Assembly (NCBI GenBank): GCA_016187925.1
Contig: JACPIS010000009.1
Location: forward strand, 62,001-126,000
From: Opitutia bacterium
GTDB taxonomy: Bacteria; Verrucomicrobiota; Verrucomicrobiia; Opitutales; Opitutaceae
Direction of reading: 5' to 3'
Length of the DNA stretch: 64,000 nt
Part shown: piece by piece, positions 1 to 9,653 of the stretch
How positions within the stretch are numbered: the first letter of the stretch is position 1
Layout of the letters: every line of letters begins with the position of its first letter
Notes under the pieces: model-generated
Seen by the model: the letters and a program-made list of their open reading frames with translations, nothing else
What the model was told of the DNA's origin: nothing
Database searches by the model: none
Made by a program: the position numbers and the translations under genes

Positions 1-373
1 CGAGCAGGAGGACAAACTCCGTGACCGGCATCGGGGTGCGAATAAAATTCTGCGCCTCGCTCAGTTTTTTTTCTTCCTCAGCGAAGCTGTTCGAAAGCCG
101 GATGGCCTCGGCATTCTGCTTCTGATTACGCCCGATCTCGGCCTGCGCCTCATCGATCTGCTGGTTGATATCGTGCAGGTGATATTCGCGGTATCCGACC
201 CACAGCGAGAGACTCGCCGCCAGAGCAATGGCCGCGGCATTGATGAAGAAAGTCGTGCGCACGACCTTGGTGTCCGGCAACCGTTCAAAGTTGCGGAAAT
301 TAGGATGCCAAAGCGGCGCGGCGGCCGGCCCGGCGTCACTTTTTCTGGTCAGGGGCAGCTTGAGCGACAGCAT
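1..373 (-). CDS. PilN-like pilus assembly protein (partial, runs off the left edge)
   Basis: The reading frame starts at an ATG at 373 and is still open at base 1, so only about 124 N-terminal residues are seen. A short cytoplasmic N-terminus is followed by one hydrophobic segment near residues 42-60 and then a charged, Gln/Glu-rich stretch that looks like a periplasmic coiled coil. This layout fits PilN, the bitopic partner of PilM in type IV pilus or type II secretion inner-membrane platforms. The start lies inside the 3' end of the pilM-like gene (38-base overlap), as expected for a coupled pilMN pair. The assignment rests on topology and position, because no sequence signature is decisive. 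Confidence 0.7.
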   Translation of the reverse strand, partial: MLSLKLPLTRKSDAGPAAAPLWHPNFRNFERLPDTKVVRTTFFINAAAIALAASLSLWVGYREYHLHDINQQIDEAQAEIGRNQKQNAEAIRLSNSFAEEEKKLSEAQNFIRTPMPVTEFVLLL

Positions 374-1388
374 TGTTGTGGGAGGCCATCAGGGCGAACA
401 GGCCGAGCCAGCGTTCGTCCGGCGGGTTGGGCGTTACACCATCGGCAAAGCGAATCCCCAGCGACTCGAGCCAGGGCATCATCTCCATCTTAAAAGTGCT
501 TACGCCAAGCGCACCGGCCATCGTGGTGCTCAACCAACCGAGGCTGGCCGGCAATTGGGTGCAGAGCACGCCGCCGATCGACTGGCCGGTCTGCACCTCG
601 TAGAATCCGATGGAGGATTGCAGTTCCTTGAGCAGCTTCTTGATGAGCGTGCCGCCCATGCTCGTGAAATCAAAGGTGTTCGAATAAAACAGCTTCCGCG
701 CGGACTCCTCATCCTTGAGCCCCAATTCTTTTTGCACGAGCGGGATCATGGCGGCAATGCCGCTGGGAATCGGACGCGAAATATCCACCCCATCGGCGCT
801 CAGGATAAAGCTCTGGGTCGCCTCGGCTCCCATTTCCAATAGCAACAGCGGCGTCTTCGATTGCTTGAATTTCAGGTAATTGACGAGCGTACCCAGTGTG
901 GCGACCGTCCCCAACTCAAGATGCTCCGGATAGAATCCTGTTTCCAGCAGTGAATCCTGCGTCTGCACAACATCGTCAGCCGGGACGCCGCAGAAGAGCA
1001 CCTCTTTCTGGGAGCCCTTGGTCGCATCATATTCACTGCCGTCCGCCGGGTTCAGCACCAGCGTGGTGAATTTTTCCGGCTCGATGCGGAATTGCTGGGA
1101 GAGGATCTCGTTGAAATACGCCGGCTCCTTCACGCGCTTCAAATCCAGTGTCTGGCGGCGAACAACCCGGCGCGCCGGATAGATACCGCAAGTGCTGTGG
1201 GCGTAACCGGTCGGTCCTTTCCCGACGGTCGATTTAAGATAGTCTTGCAGGCCGGCGGTATCCGCCACGGCGAACTCTTTCAGTTCCTCCACCAATAGCG
1301 GAGTCTCCGCTTGCGACATACGCGCCAGCTGTACGGTTTGCTCGCCAAACTCGACGCAAAAACCCTTGGTCTTGGTCGCAAAAAACAT
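336..1388 (-). CDS. PilM-like actin-fold pilus assembly protein
   Basis: This 350-residue protein begins with MFFATKTKGFCVEFGEQTVQ, a short strand-rich opening like the phosphate-1 region of actin/FtsA-fold proteins. A second nucleotide-binding-like stretch (LLLLEMGAEATQSFIL) lies near the middle. Length and fold hints match PilM, the cytoplasmic protein that binds the N-terminal tail of PilN. It is first in a minus-strand operon with the PilN-like gene overlapping its end. Its base composition is visibly less GC-rich than the AddAB genes beyond it. The role in pilus or secretion platform assembly is inferred from family and neighbour. Confidence 0.75.
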   Translation of the reverse strand: MFFATKTKGFCVEFGEQTVQLARMSQAETPLLVEELKEFAVADTAGLQDYLKSTVGKGPTGYAHSTCGIYPARRVVRRQTLDLKRVKEPAYFNEILSQQFRIEPEKFTTLVLNPADGSEYDATKGSQKEVLFCGVPADDVVQTQDSLLETGFYPEHLELGTVATLGTLVNYLKFKQSKTPLLLLEMGAEATQSFILSADGVDISRPIPSGIAAMIPLVQKELGLKDEESARKLFYSNTFDFTSMGGTLIKKLLKELQSSIGFYEVQTGQSIGGVLCTQLPASLGWLSTTMAGALGVSTFKMEMMPWLESLGIRFADGVTPNPPDERWLGLFALMASHNNAVAQAAPDQKK

Positions 1389-1599
1389 GGTGAGTGCTTG
1401 GGGGAAGGTGACTTGGGATTAGCCGACAACTCAAGTGGCGGGAAAAAACCCTAACGGAGCCGGGACAAACTCCAAGAAGAAATCAGGTTGCAGGTGGCGA
1501 GCAAGGCGACCCTCCAGCCGAAAGACAAGATGAAAAACCACCGACCCCGTTAGGCTTCAATGATTTCTAGATAATTTACCTTGCATGGTCTCTCCCAAT

Positions 1600-1628
1600 A
1601 AAAAACCCGCCGCATTCAAGTCGGCGGG
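1600..1628 (-). terminator. Rho-independent terminator after the mini-protein gene
   Basis: Read on the minus strand, a 7-bp GC stem (CCCGCCG pairing with CGGCGGG, 9-nt loop) is followed at once by six T residues. It lies 36 bases beyond the stop codon of the 33-residue gene and would end the addB-addA-mini-protein transcript. Confidence 0.8.
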
Positions 1629-1663
1629 CTCGCAAGTGAAGACCGGGCGTGAAAATACGCCGG

Positions 1664-1765
1664 TTACTTCTGCCACGTGCGCTTTTTGTGGCGGTTCGCC
1701 TTGAGGCGCTTGCGGCGTTTGTGTTTCGCCATCTTGAGACGGCGCTTTTTCTTCAGATTGCCCAT
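1664..1765 (-). CDS. 33-residue basic protein of the AURKAIP1/COX24 (mS38, bS22-like) type
   Basis: The ATG at 1765 gives a 33-residue protein, [20 protein letters not shown] and 13 more residues, almost half Lys/Arg. The pattern M-G-x-x-K-K-K-R-R-x-K-M-x-K-H-K-x-x-K followed by a second basic patch is that of the AURKAIP1/COX24 domain. This domain is found in mitochondrial mS38 and in the mycobacterial small-subunit protein bS22, which sits near the decoding centre. An upstream in-frame ATG would add 29 residues with no family resemblance, so the short start is preferred. No Shine-Dalgarno motif precedes it on this strand. It lies 68 bases after addA and is closed by a strong terminator. A ribosomal role is inferred from the family. 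Confidence 0.75.
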   Translation of the reverse strand: MGNLKKKRRLKMAKHKRRKRLKANRHKKRTWQK

Positions 1766-1833
1766 AGTGGTGAAAGGAGAATTTGCCGCACCGTGCGGCG
1801 TAAACGCACCTCTGTAAAGCCTTTTCCCGGGCT

Positions 1834-4800
1834 TTACCAAACCACCCAACAACCCGCTCCACTCGCATGCAACGCCACCTGCAGACGGGCTCCCGGGAAA
1901 AACTGATTCAAGCAGGTGCGATACGCCTCCAACTGGGGCCGGTATTCCTCCTGCAAACGGCCCAAAAGTTGTGCGGGCGACTCTCCCGTCGCGAGGTGAT
2001 TCGTCTTCCAGTCCACTACCAGCACTTCGCGCCGCCCGGGGTCGTGCGCCACCAGATCAATCACGCCATCCACCCAAGTATCTGCGCGCAAGGGCGCGGT
2101 AACGCCTACTTCGGTCAGGATTTCCCAGCGCCCGGCGCGCAATTCGTGCCACGCTTCCGATTTCAGGAGCAAATCCAGCTCCCGGTCGCCGCGTTCACCG
2201 AATCCTCGCTCCGTCGCTGACGCGCGCGCTGCTTGCATGTGCTGTTGCACGGACGTCTCGTCGCCCCGCCAAGGCAGGAACTCCATCGTCTCGTGCCACC
2301 ACTTGCCGTAATCAAGCGGATCCGCCACATTCCGGCGTGGCGCCGGGTCGTCCACGGCACTTTCATGACGGCTTGCCCGCACGATGTCGGGCTGATGCGC
2401 CAGCTGGTGAGGCAACACCCGCTGCGGAAAGCGATATTGCCGCGTCGCCGGCACGCCATCCTCCGTGAGGGTGGGCATGGACTCGTCCGCTCGTTCGGCG
2501 GCCGGCGCTTCGAACCGGCAATCTTCCAGCCTCGGCACCTGCTTCAGATCGGCGCCCCAGAGTTCCATGAAACAACCCTTCCCCGCCGCTGCGAATTCCA
2601 CGCTCCACGGCAGGACGAGCACCTGCCGCGCGCGCGTGAGCGTGACATAGAGCAGCCGCACCAGCTCGCGCAACCGCTCGCGTTCCCGCGACTCCCGTGT
2701 CGTGTCCGGCAGACTGTCGTTGTCGAAAAAAACCTTCGTGCCGCCTGCCGGATCCGCCACCAGCCGCAGGCCGGTCTCCTCGCGTTTGCCGATGGTCCGC
2801 CATAATCCGACCGGGATGACGACCGGCCACTCCAGACCCTTGGCCGAATGCGAAGTGAGCAGATTGATCGCATCCTCACTCGGCTTGCCGGCCGGCCGGC
2901 CCTCCTCGATTTTTTCCAACAACTCACGCAGCCAGGCGCGCGGGCCTTTCCCCTCGAGGCCAAATTCCGCCGCCTGCGCCAACAATCGGGCCAATTCGCC
3001 GCTCAGTCCTCTGCTGGGGTCAACCAACCGAGCCTTGGCCTCCAAGCCGCCCGCCGCAGCCAGATCGCGCGCGAATCGCTCCAGCGGCTCGCTTTCTGCG
3101 TCCGTTCGCTCAATGAACGGCCGCAGCGTCCGCAGCGCTCCGGCCAGCGGCTCGGGGTAACGCTCCGGCTCGTCCCAGCGGAATCTCTTTTCCGTCCGCA
3201 ACTGCTCCGCGAGCAATGCGTCGCTCACCCCAAACACCTCCCGCAGCACACCGACCCACTCGAACGTGTTGTCGGGATCGCACACCGTCGCCAGCAGGCC
3301 GGTCATCCAGGCGTAAGCGGGGTTGTCGCCATTGCGGTTCTTCCGCATCTGCAGCGCCGTCTTCAGTCCGGCCGCCTCGAGCTCCTTGCGTACGGTGATC
3401 AGCCACTCGTTGCGCGGGGCGAGCACGCAGACCTCGCCCCAGTTCCGCGCGCCGACCCCGGCCGGGCCGCGCGCTCGCAGCCACGCCGCCAGTTGCCGCG
3501 CTTCCGCCGCGAGTTGCGGCTCAACATTCAACTTCGCGCCTGCCGGCGCGAGCGGCAGTAGCGCGACCGCGCCGCCGGCATTTTCCGGCCCGGCGGCCAA
3601 CGGTTCGTAATCCACCTGCAGGCGCGGCGCCGGCGCCCCTGCCGCCGGCGGCAGACCAGTGTTGTAGTCGCGCCCGTCGCCAAACGCCGCCGGCAGAGTG
3701 GCGTTGAGCAACTCGATCACCCGATGAGGCGCGCGAAAAGTCACCTCGAACGTCAGCAACTCCCCGCCGTCGCCGCGCGCGAACGCCGCGAGGTGCTTCT
3801 GAAAATTCCTGATGTCGGCCCGCGACCCATAGATCGCCTGCTGCCCGTCGCCGACCATGCAAAAGTGCCCTGGCCGCGGCCCCGGTCCATCACCCACCGG
3901 CCAGGTGCCGAGTTCCGCTTCCGGCGGCCGGGTGATCTCCACGAGCACGGCGAACTGCTGCGGATCCGTGTCCTGCGCTTCGTCGAGAATGACACGCCAG
4001 CCCTCGGCGCGAATCTTTTCCAGCGCCGCCGCGTCGTGCAGCACGGCGAGCGCGGACTCCACCTGATCGGCATAGGTCTGCACGCCGCGATCGAACCGCC
4101 ATGCGCGGTAGCGCAGCGCCAGTTCGCCCGCCAGCGCCGCCCCGGCCTCGGCGAGCCAGGCTTTCACCGGAGCAAAGAACATCGCGTAAAACTCCTCGAT
4201 GTTCGCCGCTGTCCCTTGCGGCCGGGGAATCGGCAGAAAACTGCGCTCCGCGCGGAACCGCCGCGACCATTCGGCGGCCGTTTCCTGGTTGTGCTTCAGC
4301 GCCTCGACGCTGCGACCCTTGGTTTTCGCCGCGAGAATCATCTGCAGCGCCGCCCCCGAAGGCTCGGGCGGAGCGGCCGCGATCCGTTGCGCCGCAAACC
4401 GTCGCGCCCCCGCATGATCGAGCCGGCGTGCGAGCTCGAAGATCGAATCGAGCGGCGCATGCCGCAGAAAAGCCTCCACCTGCGCCGGCGCGAGCGCGGC
4501 GAACTGCATCGCGTCCTGCTCGAGAAATTCCTCCCACAGCGCCTCGTCATCCTCCGCCACCACGGCGGGGTTCAGGTTCAGGCCGAGTGCCTGACCGTGG
4601 CGCTGCGCGAGCAACAGGCAGAAGCTGTGGATCGTGCCGAAGAACGCCCGCTCCAATTGGTCGAGCGGCGCGAGATCGATCCGGCCGGCCTCGGTCAGGC
4701 GGCGCAACAGCACGGCGCGCGCCCGCTGGCCGATCTGGGCCGCCGCTTTGTTGGTGAAGGTGACAACCGCCGTCTTGCGCAGCAGTTCGCCGCCCTCCGG

Positions 4801-4941
4801 CGTGAGCGCGATGGCGGCCAACCGCTCGGAAATCGCCGTGGTCTTGCCCGAGCCGGCGTTGGCGCGCACGGCGAAATTCCGCGTCCATTCCTCACGGAAA
4901 CGGTCGCGCGCCGCCTGATCGACGAGTCCGGGGTTACTCAT
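1834..4941 (-). CDS. addA: AddA-like UvrD-family helicase with C-terminal nuclease domain
   Basis: The 1035-residue protein starts at ATG 4941 (MSNPGLVDQ). A longer in-frame start adds only an arginine-rich tail and lies inside addB. It carries a superfamily 1 Walker A motif (ANAGSGKTT, residues 27-35), the DEAQD box at 320-324, motif III ([19 protein letters not shown]), SHSAKGLEW, and a late [11 protein letters not shown] motif. A RecB-type nuclease signature follows (VDGVIDLV, then VVDWKTN near residue 977). This is the domain order of AddA, the helicase-nuclease subunit that processes double-strand breaks for RecA. The gene overlaps addB by 8 bases, consistent with a coupled two-subunit complex. 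Specificity for Chi-like sites cannot be judged from sequence. Confidence 0.88.
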   Translation of the reverse strand: MSNPGLVDQAARDRFREEWTRNFAVRANAGSGKTTAISERLAAIALTPEGGELLRKTAVVTFTNKAAAQIGQRARAVLLRRLTEAGRIDLAPLDQLERAFFGTIHSFCLLLAQRHGQALGLNLNPAVVAEDDEALWEEFLEQDAMQFAALAPAQVEAFLRHAPLDSIFELARRLDHAGARRFAAQRIAAAPPEPSGAALQMILAAKTKGRSVEALKHNQETAAEWSRRFRAERSFLPIPRPQGTAANIEEFYAMFFAPVKAWLAEAGAALAGELALRYRAWRFDRGVQTYADQVESALAVLHDAAALEKIRAEGWRVILDEAQDTDPQQFAVLVEITRPPEAELGTWPVGDGPGPRPGHFCMVGDGQQAIYGSRADIRNFQKHLAAFARGDGGELLTFEVTFRAPHRVIELLNATLPAAFGDGRDYNTGLPPAAGAPAPRLQVDYEPLAAGPENAGGAVALLPLAPAGAKLNVEPQLAAEARQLAAWLRARGPAGVGARNWGEVCVLAPRNEWLITVRKELEAAGLKTALQMRKNRNGDNPAYAWMTGLLATVCDPDNTFEWVGVLREVFGVSDALLAEQLRTEKRFRWDEPERYPEPLAGALRTLRPFIERTDAESEPLERFARDLAAAGGLEAKARLVDPSRGLSGELARLLAQAAEFGLEGKGPRAWLRELLEKIEEGRPAGKPSEDAINLLTSHSAKGLEWPVVIPVGLWRTIGKREETGLRLVADPAGGTKVFFDNDSLPDTTRESRERERLRELVRLLYVTLTRARQVLVLPWSVEFAAAGKGCFMELWGADLKQVPRLEDCRFEAPAAERADESMPTLTEDGVPATRQYRFPQRVLPHQLAHQPDIVRASRHESAVDDPAPRRNVADPLDYGKWWHETMEFLPWRGDETSVQQHMQAARASATERGFGERGDRELDLLLKSEAWHELRAGRWEILTEVGVTAPLRADTWVDGVIDLVAHDPGRREVLVVDWKTNHLATGESPAQLLGRLQEEYRPQLEAYRTCLNQFFPGARLQVALHASGAGCWVVW

Positions 4942-7822
4942 TGCCCGCCTCCCCTTCCGCTTCCGCCGCCGGCGCGCCGAACGTCGCGGCGAACTTCTTC
5001 TCCAGCACCGCATGCCGGATCGGCGTGCAGGCCAGTGGCCATTCGTAGCCGCGGGAAAAATCCGTGCGATCCGGCGTCAGTGCGCCGTAGCGTCCGGTCG
5101 CGAGATGCCGCGCCAGCTGCGCCAGCGGGGCCAGGGCGACGGACAGCTCGCGCATCTCCATGCTCACCGGGCGTTCATTGCCCGGCTTCAACATCCACAC
5201 CCGCCCGCCCGCCGCGCCGAGCGACTCGACGGCGGCCAGATAGACGCCGAGCTGCAGCGACGCGCCGCGCGCCATGCGTTCCGCCGAAAGTTTGGCGTCC
5301 GCTCCCGTCTTGAAATCCACAATATCGACCTGCGCGCCGCCCCACTCCGGCCGGTCGAGCAAAGCAAGGTCCATCCGGCCGATGATCTCCAGCCGCTCGC
5401 AGTCCGCGCCGAGTGGTATCGCCGTGCCCTCGGGCAGTTTCGCCTCGACCGCGACGACCCCGCCCGCACCCAGCCGGTAAACTTTCGCGAGCAAGGTCGC
5501 GGCCATGTCGCCCAGCTCCGCGTGAAACGAATCCCAATAGCGGTCGCGCGGCCAGTGCGCGCGCAACGCCGTCAGCGCCACATCGAGCCGGTCGCGCGCC
5601 GCTTCCGGAGCCGGGCGTTCCATGAACACACCCTCGATCGGCCGCCCTTGCAGCGCCACCGCCAGCAGCCGGTGCGCGAGCGAGCCGAGCGACTTCTTCC
5701 GGGCCCGCACCAACGCACCCCACTCGACACGCCGGACGCCGAGCACCGCCTCGAACCAAAGTTCGGCCGGATCCTGCACGCTGCGTTCGATGAGCCGCGC
5801 CGCCAGCCGCGTCGGCCGGACCACCGCCGGATCCGCGCTGAGAAAATAGCCGTCGAACGGCACCGCCGGGTCACGCCGCCGCCGCCAGATATCGAACCAG
5901 TCCGCCGCGGTACGGGCGTCCGCCGGCACCGCAACGCCCACCGCGCGGCGGGCGAACTCCTTTTCCAGCTGCCAGTCCGTGCCGCCGGGGGAACGCTGGG
6001 CGAGCAGCACCCGCTCCACCCAGGCGTTCGGCGCCAGCTTCAGCTCGGGCTCCTCCTCGTCGAACAACGCGGCGGTGAAGATCACTTGCTCGCGCGTGTT
6101 GCGCGCGAGATCGGCGTAGCCGGTTTTCTCGAGCGCCGAGCGGTCCTCGCTGGTGAAGAGGCCCAGCGTGAAGCGCCCGCGCTTGTTCAGCGCCATGCGC
6201 TGCTCATCGGTGAGCCAGCAACTCGACTCCGCGCGCGCCGGCCAGACGCCGGCGTTGCCTTCGACGAAGATGAGATGCGACCACGCCAGCGCAGCCGCCC
6301 GGCGACGGGTTGTCAGGGTGATCGGCGCAAACAACCCGCGCCCCGGCGCGTCGGACGCGGGTGATTTCTCCGGCAGGAACAGCGCCAGCGTGGAAAAAAT
6401 GACGCGGGCGGGCAACACGCGCACATCGCGCGCCGCGTAGGCGGCCAGCGTCGGCCGGGCCTCCGGTTCCGGCAGGTTGAATTGCGCGCAGACCTGCGCG
6501 AACCGCCCGAGTGCGTCGGCCAAGGTCAGCCGTTCCGGCCAAGCCGGCAGCAACCGGTCCGTGATGCGAAGCACCTCCCGCCACTCGGCGCGCTCGTTGG
6601 CGGCCAGCCGCGGACGGTTCGCCGCCAGCGCGTGCGTCTGCGTCTCATCGAAGACGCGCTCGCAGACATCGCGCGCAAGGCCGAGCGGCTGGGTCGTGAA
6701 ATTCAGCGCGCGCAACAACGGCCACAGCGCCAGCAGCTCCTCCAGCCGCGCTCCGCGTTCGTAGAACGCGAGCAGGGCGCGCTGCAATTGCGCGTCGACG
6801 GACAGCGCACCCGCGGTCTCCAGCAGGTCGTTGAACGGCAGTCCCCGCTCGGCCAGCAACGCGGCGAGGCGCAGGTGCGCTGCGTCGGCCCGCGGGAAGA
6901 CGACCGCGATGTTCTCCGCCCCGGTCATGAGCAATCGCTCCAACTCCGCCGCCACGAGGCGCATCTCGTCCTCGCGCGTATGGCCGACGAGGATTTGGGT
7001 CGCCGCCGTTTCGTTGGCCCCGGTCCCCGTCCACAAAGCCGCGACCGCTGCGCCGGTGCGGGCCGGCTCGCCGGCATCCAACACGCGCGGTTCGACCCCG
7101 AGCAGCGCCGACCAAAGTTCGATCCAATTCTCGTCGAGCCCGCGGCGCCCGCGCAACTCGGGTTCGGGCAGCACGACGGTCAGCGCGGTGCCGCAGCGGG
7201 CGAACGCGGCCAGCGGGAAAAATTCCGGCCAGTGCTCCGCAGTAAACCCGTAGAGGAGGAGTCGGCCGCCCAATTTCGGCGCGTCGGCCGCAGGCGTCTG
7301 CAAGGCCGCCGCTAGGCTTTGGTGCGAGGCGAAGTCGTAGCCGAGGGCGGCGACCCGCCGGGTGAGTTCCCCAAAAATCTCGCGCAGCGGCGCGAGCGGG
7401 AAATCCGCGGCGGTGAACCCCGCCTGCAGCAGCTGATCGAAATCCTCCAGCGCCCGCTCCGGGTCGCTCTGCAGGCTTTTCCACAGGCCCCAGGCGGCGT
7501 CCTCCGGCGTGAGCGGTGCGAGCTTTCCCTCGATGAGCGCGCGCAGCCCGAGCAGCAGCAGCTCGCGGCCGATGGCGGGACGGGCGGAGCCAGTCAGCGC
7601 GCGCCATTTCTGCCGGGCCAAGCCCGGCGTGAGAAACTCGACGCCGAGCAGCGGCACGCCTTCGCGGACACAGCGGAGCTTGAGCGCGTGGGCCTGTCCG
7701 CGGGTCGGCACGAGGACGTAGTCGCGCCGGAGCGCGGCCGGTCCGGCGAGCCACGGCCGCACGAGAGCGCGCCAAGCGGCGTCCCAGTCGCGGACGAGAT
7801 GCAGTTCAACAGGCGGAGGCAC
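4934..7822 (-). CDS. addB: AddB-like PD-(D/E)XK nuclease subunit
   Basis: This 962-residue protein begins at a GTG codon at 7822. Its N-terminus (VLVPTRGQAHALKLR) resembles the inactive helicase-like part of AddB-type proteins and lacks a clear GKT Walker A. The C-terminal third has a PD-(D/E)XK nuclease core: GRMDLALLDRP, then VDIVDFKTG, then a Gln/Leu/Tyr stretch (LQLGVYLAAVE). I do not see the cysteine cluster that binds iron-sulfur in classical AddB. It lies directly upstream of and overlaps addA, which supports a joint role in recombinational repair. NCBI-style naming would be 'PD-(D/E)XK nuclease family protein'. Confidence 0.82.
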   Translation of the reverse strand: MPPPVELHLVRDWDAAWRALVRPWLAGPAALRRDYVLVPTRGQAHALKLRCVREGVPLLGVEFLTPGLARQKWRALTGSARPAIGRELLLLGLRALIEGKLAPLTPEDAAWGLWKSLQSDPERALEDFDQLLQAGFTAADFPLAPLREIFGELTRRVAALGYDFASHQSLAAALQTPAADAPKLGGRLLLYGFTAEHWPEFFPLAAFARCGTALTVVLPEPELRGRRGLDENWIELWSALLGVEPRVLDAGEPARTGAAVAALWTGTGANETAATQILVGHTREDEMRLVAAELERLLMTGAENIAVVFPRADAAHLRLAALLAERGLPFNDLLETAGALSVDAQLQRALLAFYERGARLEELLALWPLLRALNFTTQPLGLARDVCERVFDETQTHALAANRPRLAANERAEWREVLRITDRLLPAWPERLTLADALGRFAQVCAQFNLPEPEARPTLAAYAARDVRVLPARVIFSTLALFLPEKSPASDAPGRGLFAPITLTTRRRAAALAWSHLIFVEGNAGVWPARAESSCWLTDEQRMALNKRGRFTLGLFTSEDRSALEKTGYADLARNTREQVIFTAALFDEEEPELKLAPNAWVERVLLAQRSPGGTDWQLEKEFARRAVGVAVPADARTAADWFDIWRRRRDPAVPFDGYFLSADPAVVRPTRLAARLIERSVQDPAELWFEAVLGVRRVEWGALVRARKKSLGSLAHRLLAVALQGRPIEGVFMERPAPEAARDRLDVALTALRAHWPRDRYWDSFHAELGDMAATLLAKVYRLGAGGVVAVEAKLPEGTAIPLGADCERLEIIGRMDLALLDRPEWGGAQVDIVDFKTGADAKLSAERMARGASLQLGVYLAAVESLGAAGGRVWMLKPGNERPVSMEMRELSVALAPLAQLARHLATGRYGALTPDRTDFSRGYEWPLACTPIRHAVLEKKFAATFGAPAAEAEGEAGNE

Positions 7823-7879
7823 GACGGCCCATGAACGCGGATTGGCGGCGCGAATTCAACTCCGCAGAAACCGCCGCCG

Positions 7880-7915
7880 AAAAACAAAAACTCCGCGAGG
7901 CGTGGGCCCGCGGAG
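7880..7915 (-). terminator. Rho-independent terminator of rpsT
   Basis: On the minus strand a CTCCGCG/CGCGGAG stem with an 11-nt loop is followed by TTTTTGTTTTT. It sits 27 bases after the rpsT stop and separates that gene from addB. Confidence 0.85.
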
Positions 7916-7942
7916 CTTACGCGTGTGCAGACTGGAAGGCGC

Positions 7943-8203
7943 TTACTTCTTGGCGCCGAAGATGAACTTCGCGACCTGCGACTTGTGGTGCGAGGCGGTG
8001 TTGCGGTGAATGACGTTGCTCTTCACGGCCTTGTCCAGCGCGGACGAGAACGCGATGGCGGCGGCGCGGGACTTCTCCGGATCGTTGGCGGCGGCCTTCA
8101 CGGCCTTGGCCAGCGTCTTGAGGCGGGTTTTGATGGTCTGATTGCGCGCGGCATTGCGGGTGGCTTTGCGGGCGGCTTTGATTGCGGACTTGGTGTTGGC
8201 CAT
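7943..8203 (-). CDS. rpsT: 30S ribosomal protein S20 (bS20)
   Basis: The 86-residue Lys/Arg/Ala-rich protein has the family opening MANTKSAIKAARKATRNAAR and the late motif VIHRNTASHHKSQVAKF, which is diagnostic for bS20. It binds 16S rRNA early in small-subunit assembly. The ATG at 8203 is the standard start. It appears monocistronic, with a strong terminator 27 bases after the stop and a divergent prepilin operon upstream. Confidence 0.98.
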   Translation of the reverse strand: MANTKSAIKAARKATRNAARNQTIKTRLKTLAKAVKAAANDPEKSRAAAIAFSSALDKAVKSNVIHRNTASHHKSQVAKFIFGAKK

Positions 8204-8528
8204 GGCGGTTGGAAATTAAGGAAGGGCGAAAGACCCAAAAAGCCTCCGGTGAGTCAAGCGCTTTCTCCCCGCGGCAGGGCGGGTTACGTCTCGCGGGACA
8301 GGCAGCCGACGAGCAGATCCCGCCCAAGTGCCAACGACCCGCCTCAAAGTGTCCTCGCCCACCATGCACGAATCGCCGTTGAGGCAGGGTGGAAAAGCGT
8401 AGTTGTAAATAATAGGTTAATTCAGGCCTAGCAACTCTAGGTGGTTGAGTGCCTATGTCGCTGAGCCTGAAAGCTGTTTGCTAAAGACTCTACCGGGTTT
8501 GGCCGATTATCGGTATTACTAATGCCGC
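8204..8528. other. Divergent intergenic region, rpsT / prepilin operon
   Basis: No convincing gene lies in these 325 bases. The part nearest the prepilin genes (about 8395-8528) is markedly AT-richer and probably carries their promoter. It contains a short palindrome, CCTAG-CAACT-CTAGG, at 8427-8441. No clear -35/-10 pair could be fixed with confidence. Confidence 0.5.
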
Positions 8529-9041
8529 GTGAATCACCGACCTTCAGCCATACATCAAGCCGGCCGCCAGCCCGCGCACTGTAGCGCCGGCCAGAGCGGT
8601 AGTTGCGCCGCGTTCACTATCCTCGAAGTCATGTTTGCTGCGATCATTCTGGTGCTGGCCATCACCACCTCTATCACGACGATGCAGCGGTCCTTTCAGT
8701 CGGTGGATACGGCCCGCAGCATGACTTTGGCCGGGCAAATCATGCAGAGCGAGATCGAGCGGGTCCGGCTCCGGGACTGGAGTACGGTCCTGGGTTACAG
8801 CACGACGGAGACACCGCTGACGATTGATTCCTCGTTTTCGAGCAACGGCTACGTGGCGAACCTCATCGCCAATCGTGGCTTGGCCCTTACCCGGACCGTC
8901 TCCGACCCCGAGACCGACCTGCGCCAGATCACCATGAAAGTCACCTGGCGCAATATCGACGGCCGGACCATGTCGCGTAGCTACACGACCTATTACGGGC
9001 GCTACGGGATCTACGACTATTTCTATAACACTTCGCCGTGA
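8529..9041 (+). CDS. PilV/GspI-type minor prepilin
   Basis: The 170-residue product starts at GTG 8529 and has a class III signal: a short hydrophilic leader, then A|FTILEVMFAAIILVLAITT near residues 28-48, with the essential Glu at +5. The -1 residue is Ala, not the usual Gly. The rest is a small Ser/Thr/Tyr-rich globular domain. It is first in a three-gene plus-strand operon (PilV/PilW/PilX pattern) and its stop overlaps the next start. It probably encodes a minor pilin that primes pilus assembly. Placement in type IV pili rather than secretion is inferred from the operon order. Confidence 0.8.
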   Translation: MNHRPSAIHQAGRQPAHCSAGQSGSCAAFTILEVMFAAIILVLAITTSITTMQRSFQSVDTARSMTLAGQIMQSEIERVRLRDWSTVLGYSTTETPLTIDSSFSSNGYVANLIANRGLALTRTVSDPETDLRQITMKVTWRNIDGRTMSRSYTTYYGRYGIYDYFYNTSP

Positions 9042-9634
9042 CCATGCTCCCTTCCCGCTCTTCCGTTTCATCCGGCACGCGCCGTGTCCGTCGTGCATTC
9101 ACGCTCGTCGAAGTGATGATCGCGTCCACCATCGGGGCCGGCGTCCTCGCCGGCGTGCTGTCCTCCTTTCTGTTTCTGACCCGTACGGGAGTCCGGGCGG
9201 CGCAATACAACGACATGCAGGCCCAAGTCCGCCTCGGACTGGAAAAATTCAGCGAGGACGCGCGCATGGCCAGCGCCATCACCTGGAACGGCAATCTCTC
9301 CGTCACGCTCACGGTGCCGAACAACTATCCGCCCAACAACCTCGTCACCTACGCCTTCGATCCGGATACGCCCTCCGCCAGTTCCACCGGGAAATGCTTC
9401 TACTACAAGACCGGGGACGTCAGCTCCACCGAGACACGCACCGTCCTCGTCCGCAACATCAACGACTTCCTTTTCTATCGGTACGACCGGCTCGACAACC
9501 AGGCGCTGTCCAACACGAGCACGAAGCGCCTGCAGGTCACGTTCACGGCGCGCAGCACCGGGGTCACCCTGGCCGACAGCACCGAGACCGCCATCTCCTC
9601 CTCTTTCATTCTCCGCAACAAGCCCGTCAATTGA
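9038..9634 (+). CDS. PilW-type minor prepilin
   Basis: The 198-residue protein has the prepilin signature RRA|FTLVEVMIASTIGAGVLA followed by a soluble domain with alternating Ser/Thr strands. The GTG at 9038 overlaps the previous stop (GTGA); an ATG two codons later is an alternative start. It is longer than PilV-like proteins and matches PilW in order and size. As with the previous gene, Ala is at -1. It is likely co-assembled with its neighbours at the pilus tip, judged by family knowledge. Confidence 0.8.
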   Translation: MTMLPSRSSVSSGTRRVRRAFTLVEVMIASTIGAGVLAGVLSSFLFLTRTGVRAAQYNDMQAQVRLGLEKFSEDARMASAITWNGNLSVTLTVPNNYPPNNLVTYAFDPDTPSASSTGKCFYYKTGDVSSTETRTVLVRNINDFLFYRYDRLDNQALSNTSTKRLQVTFTARSTGVTLADSTETAISSSFILRNKPVN

Positions 9635-9653
9635 ACCCACCCTCCGCCTCCTT

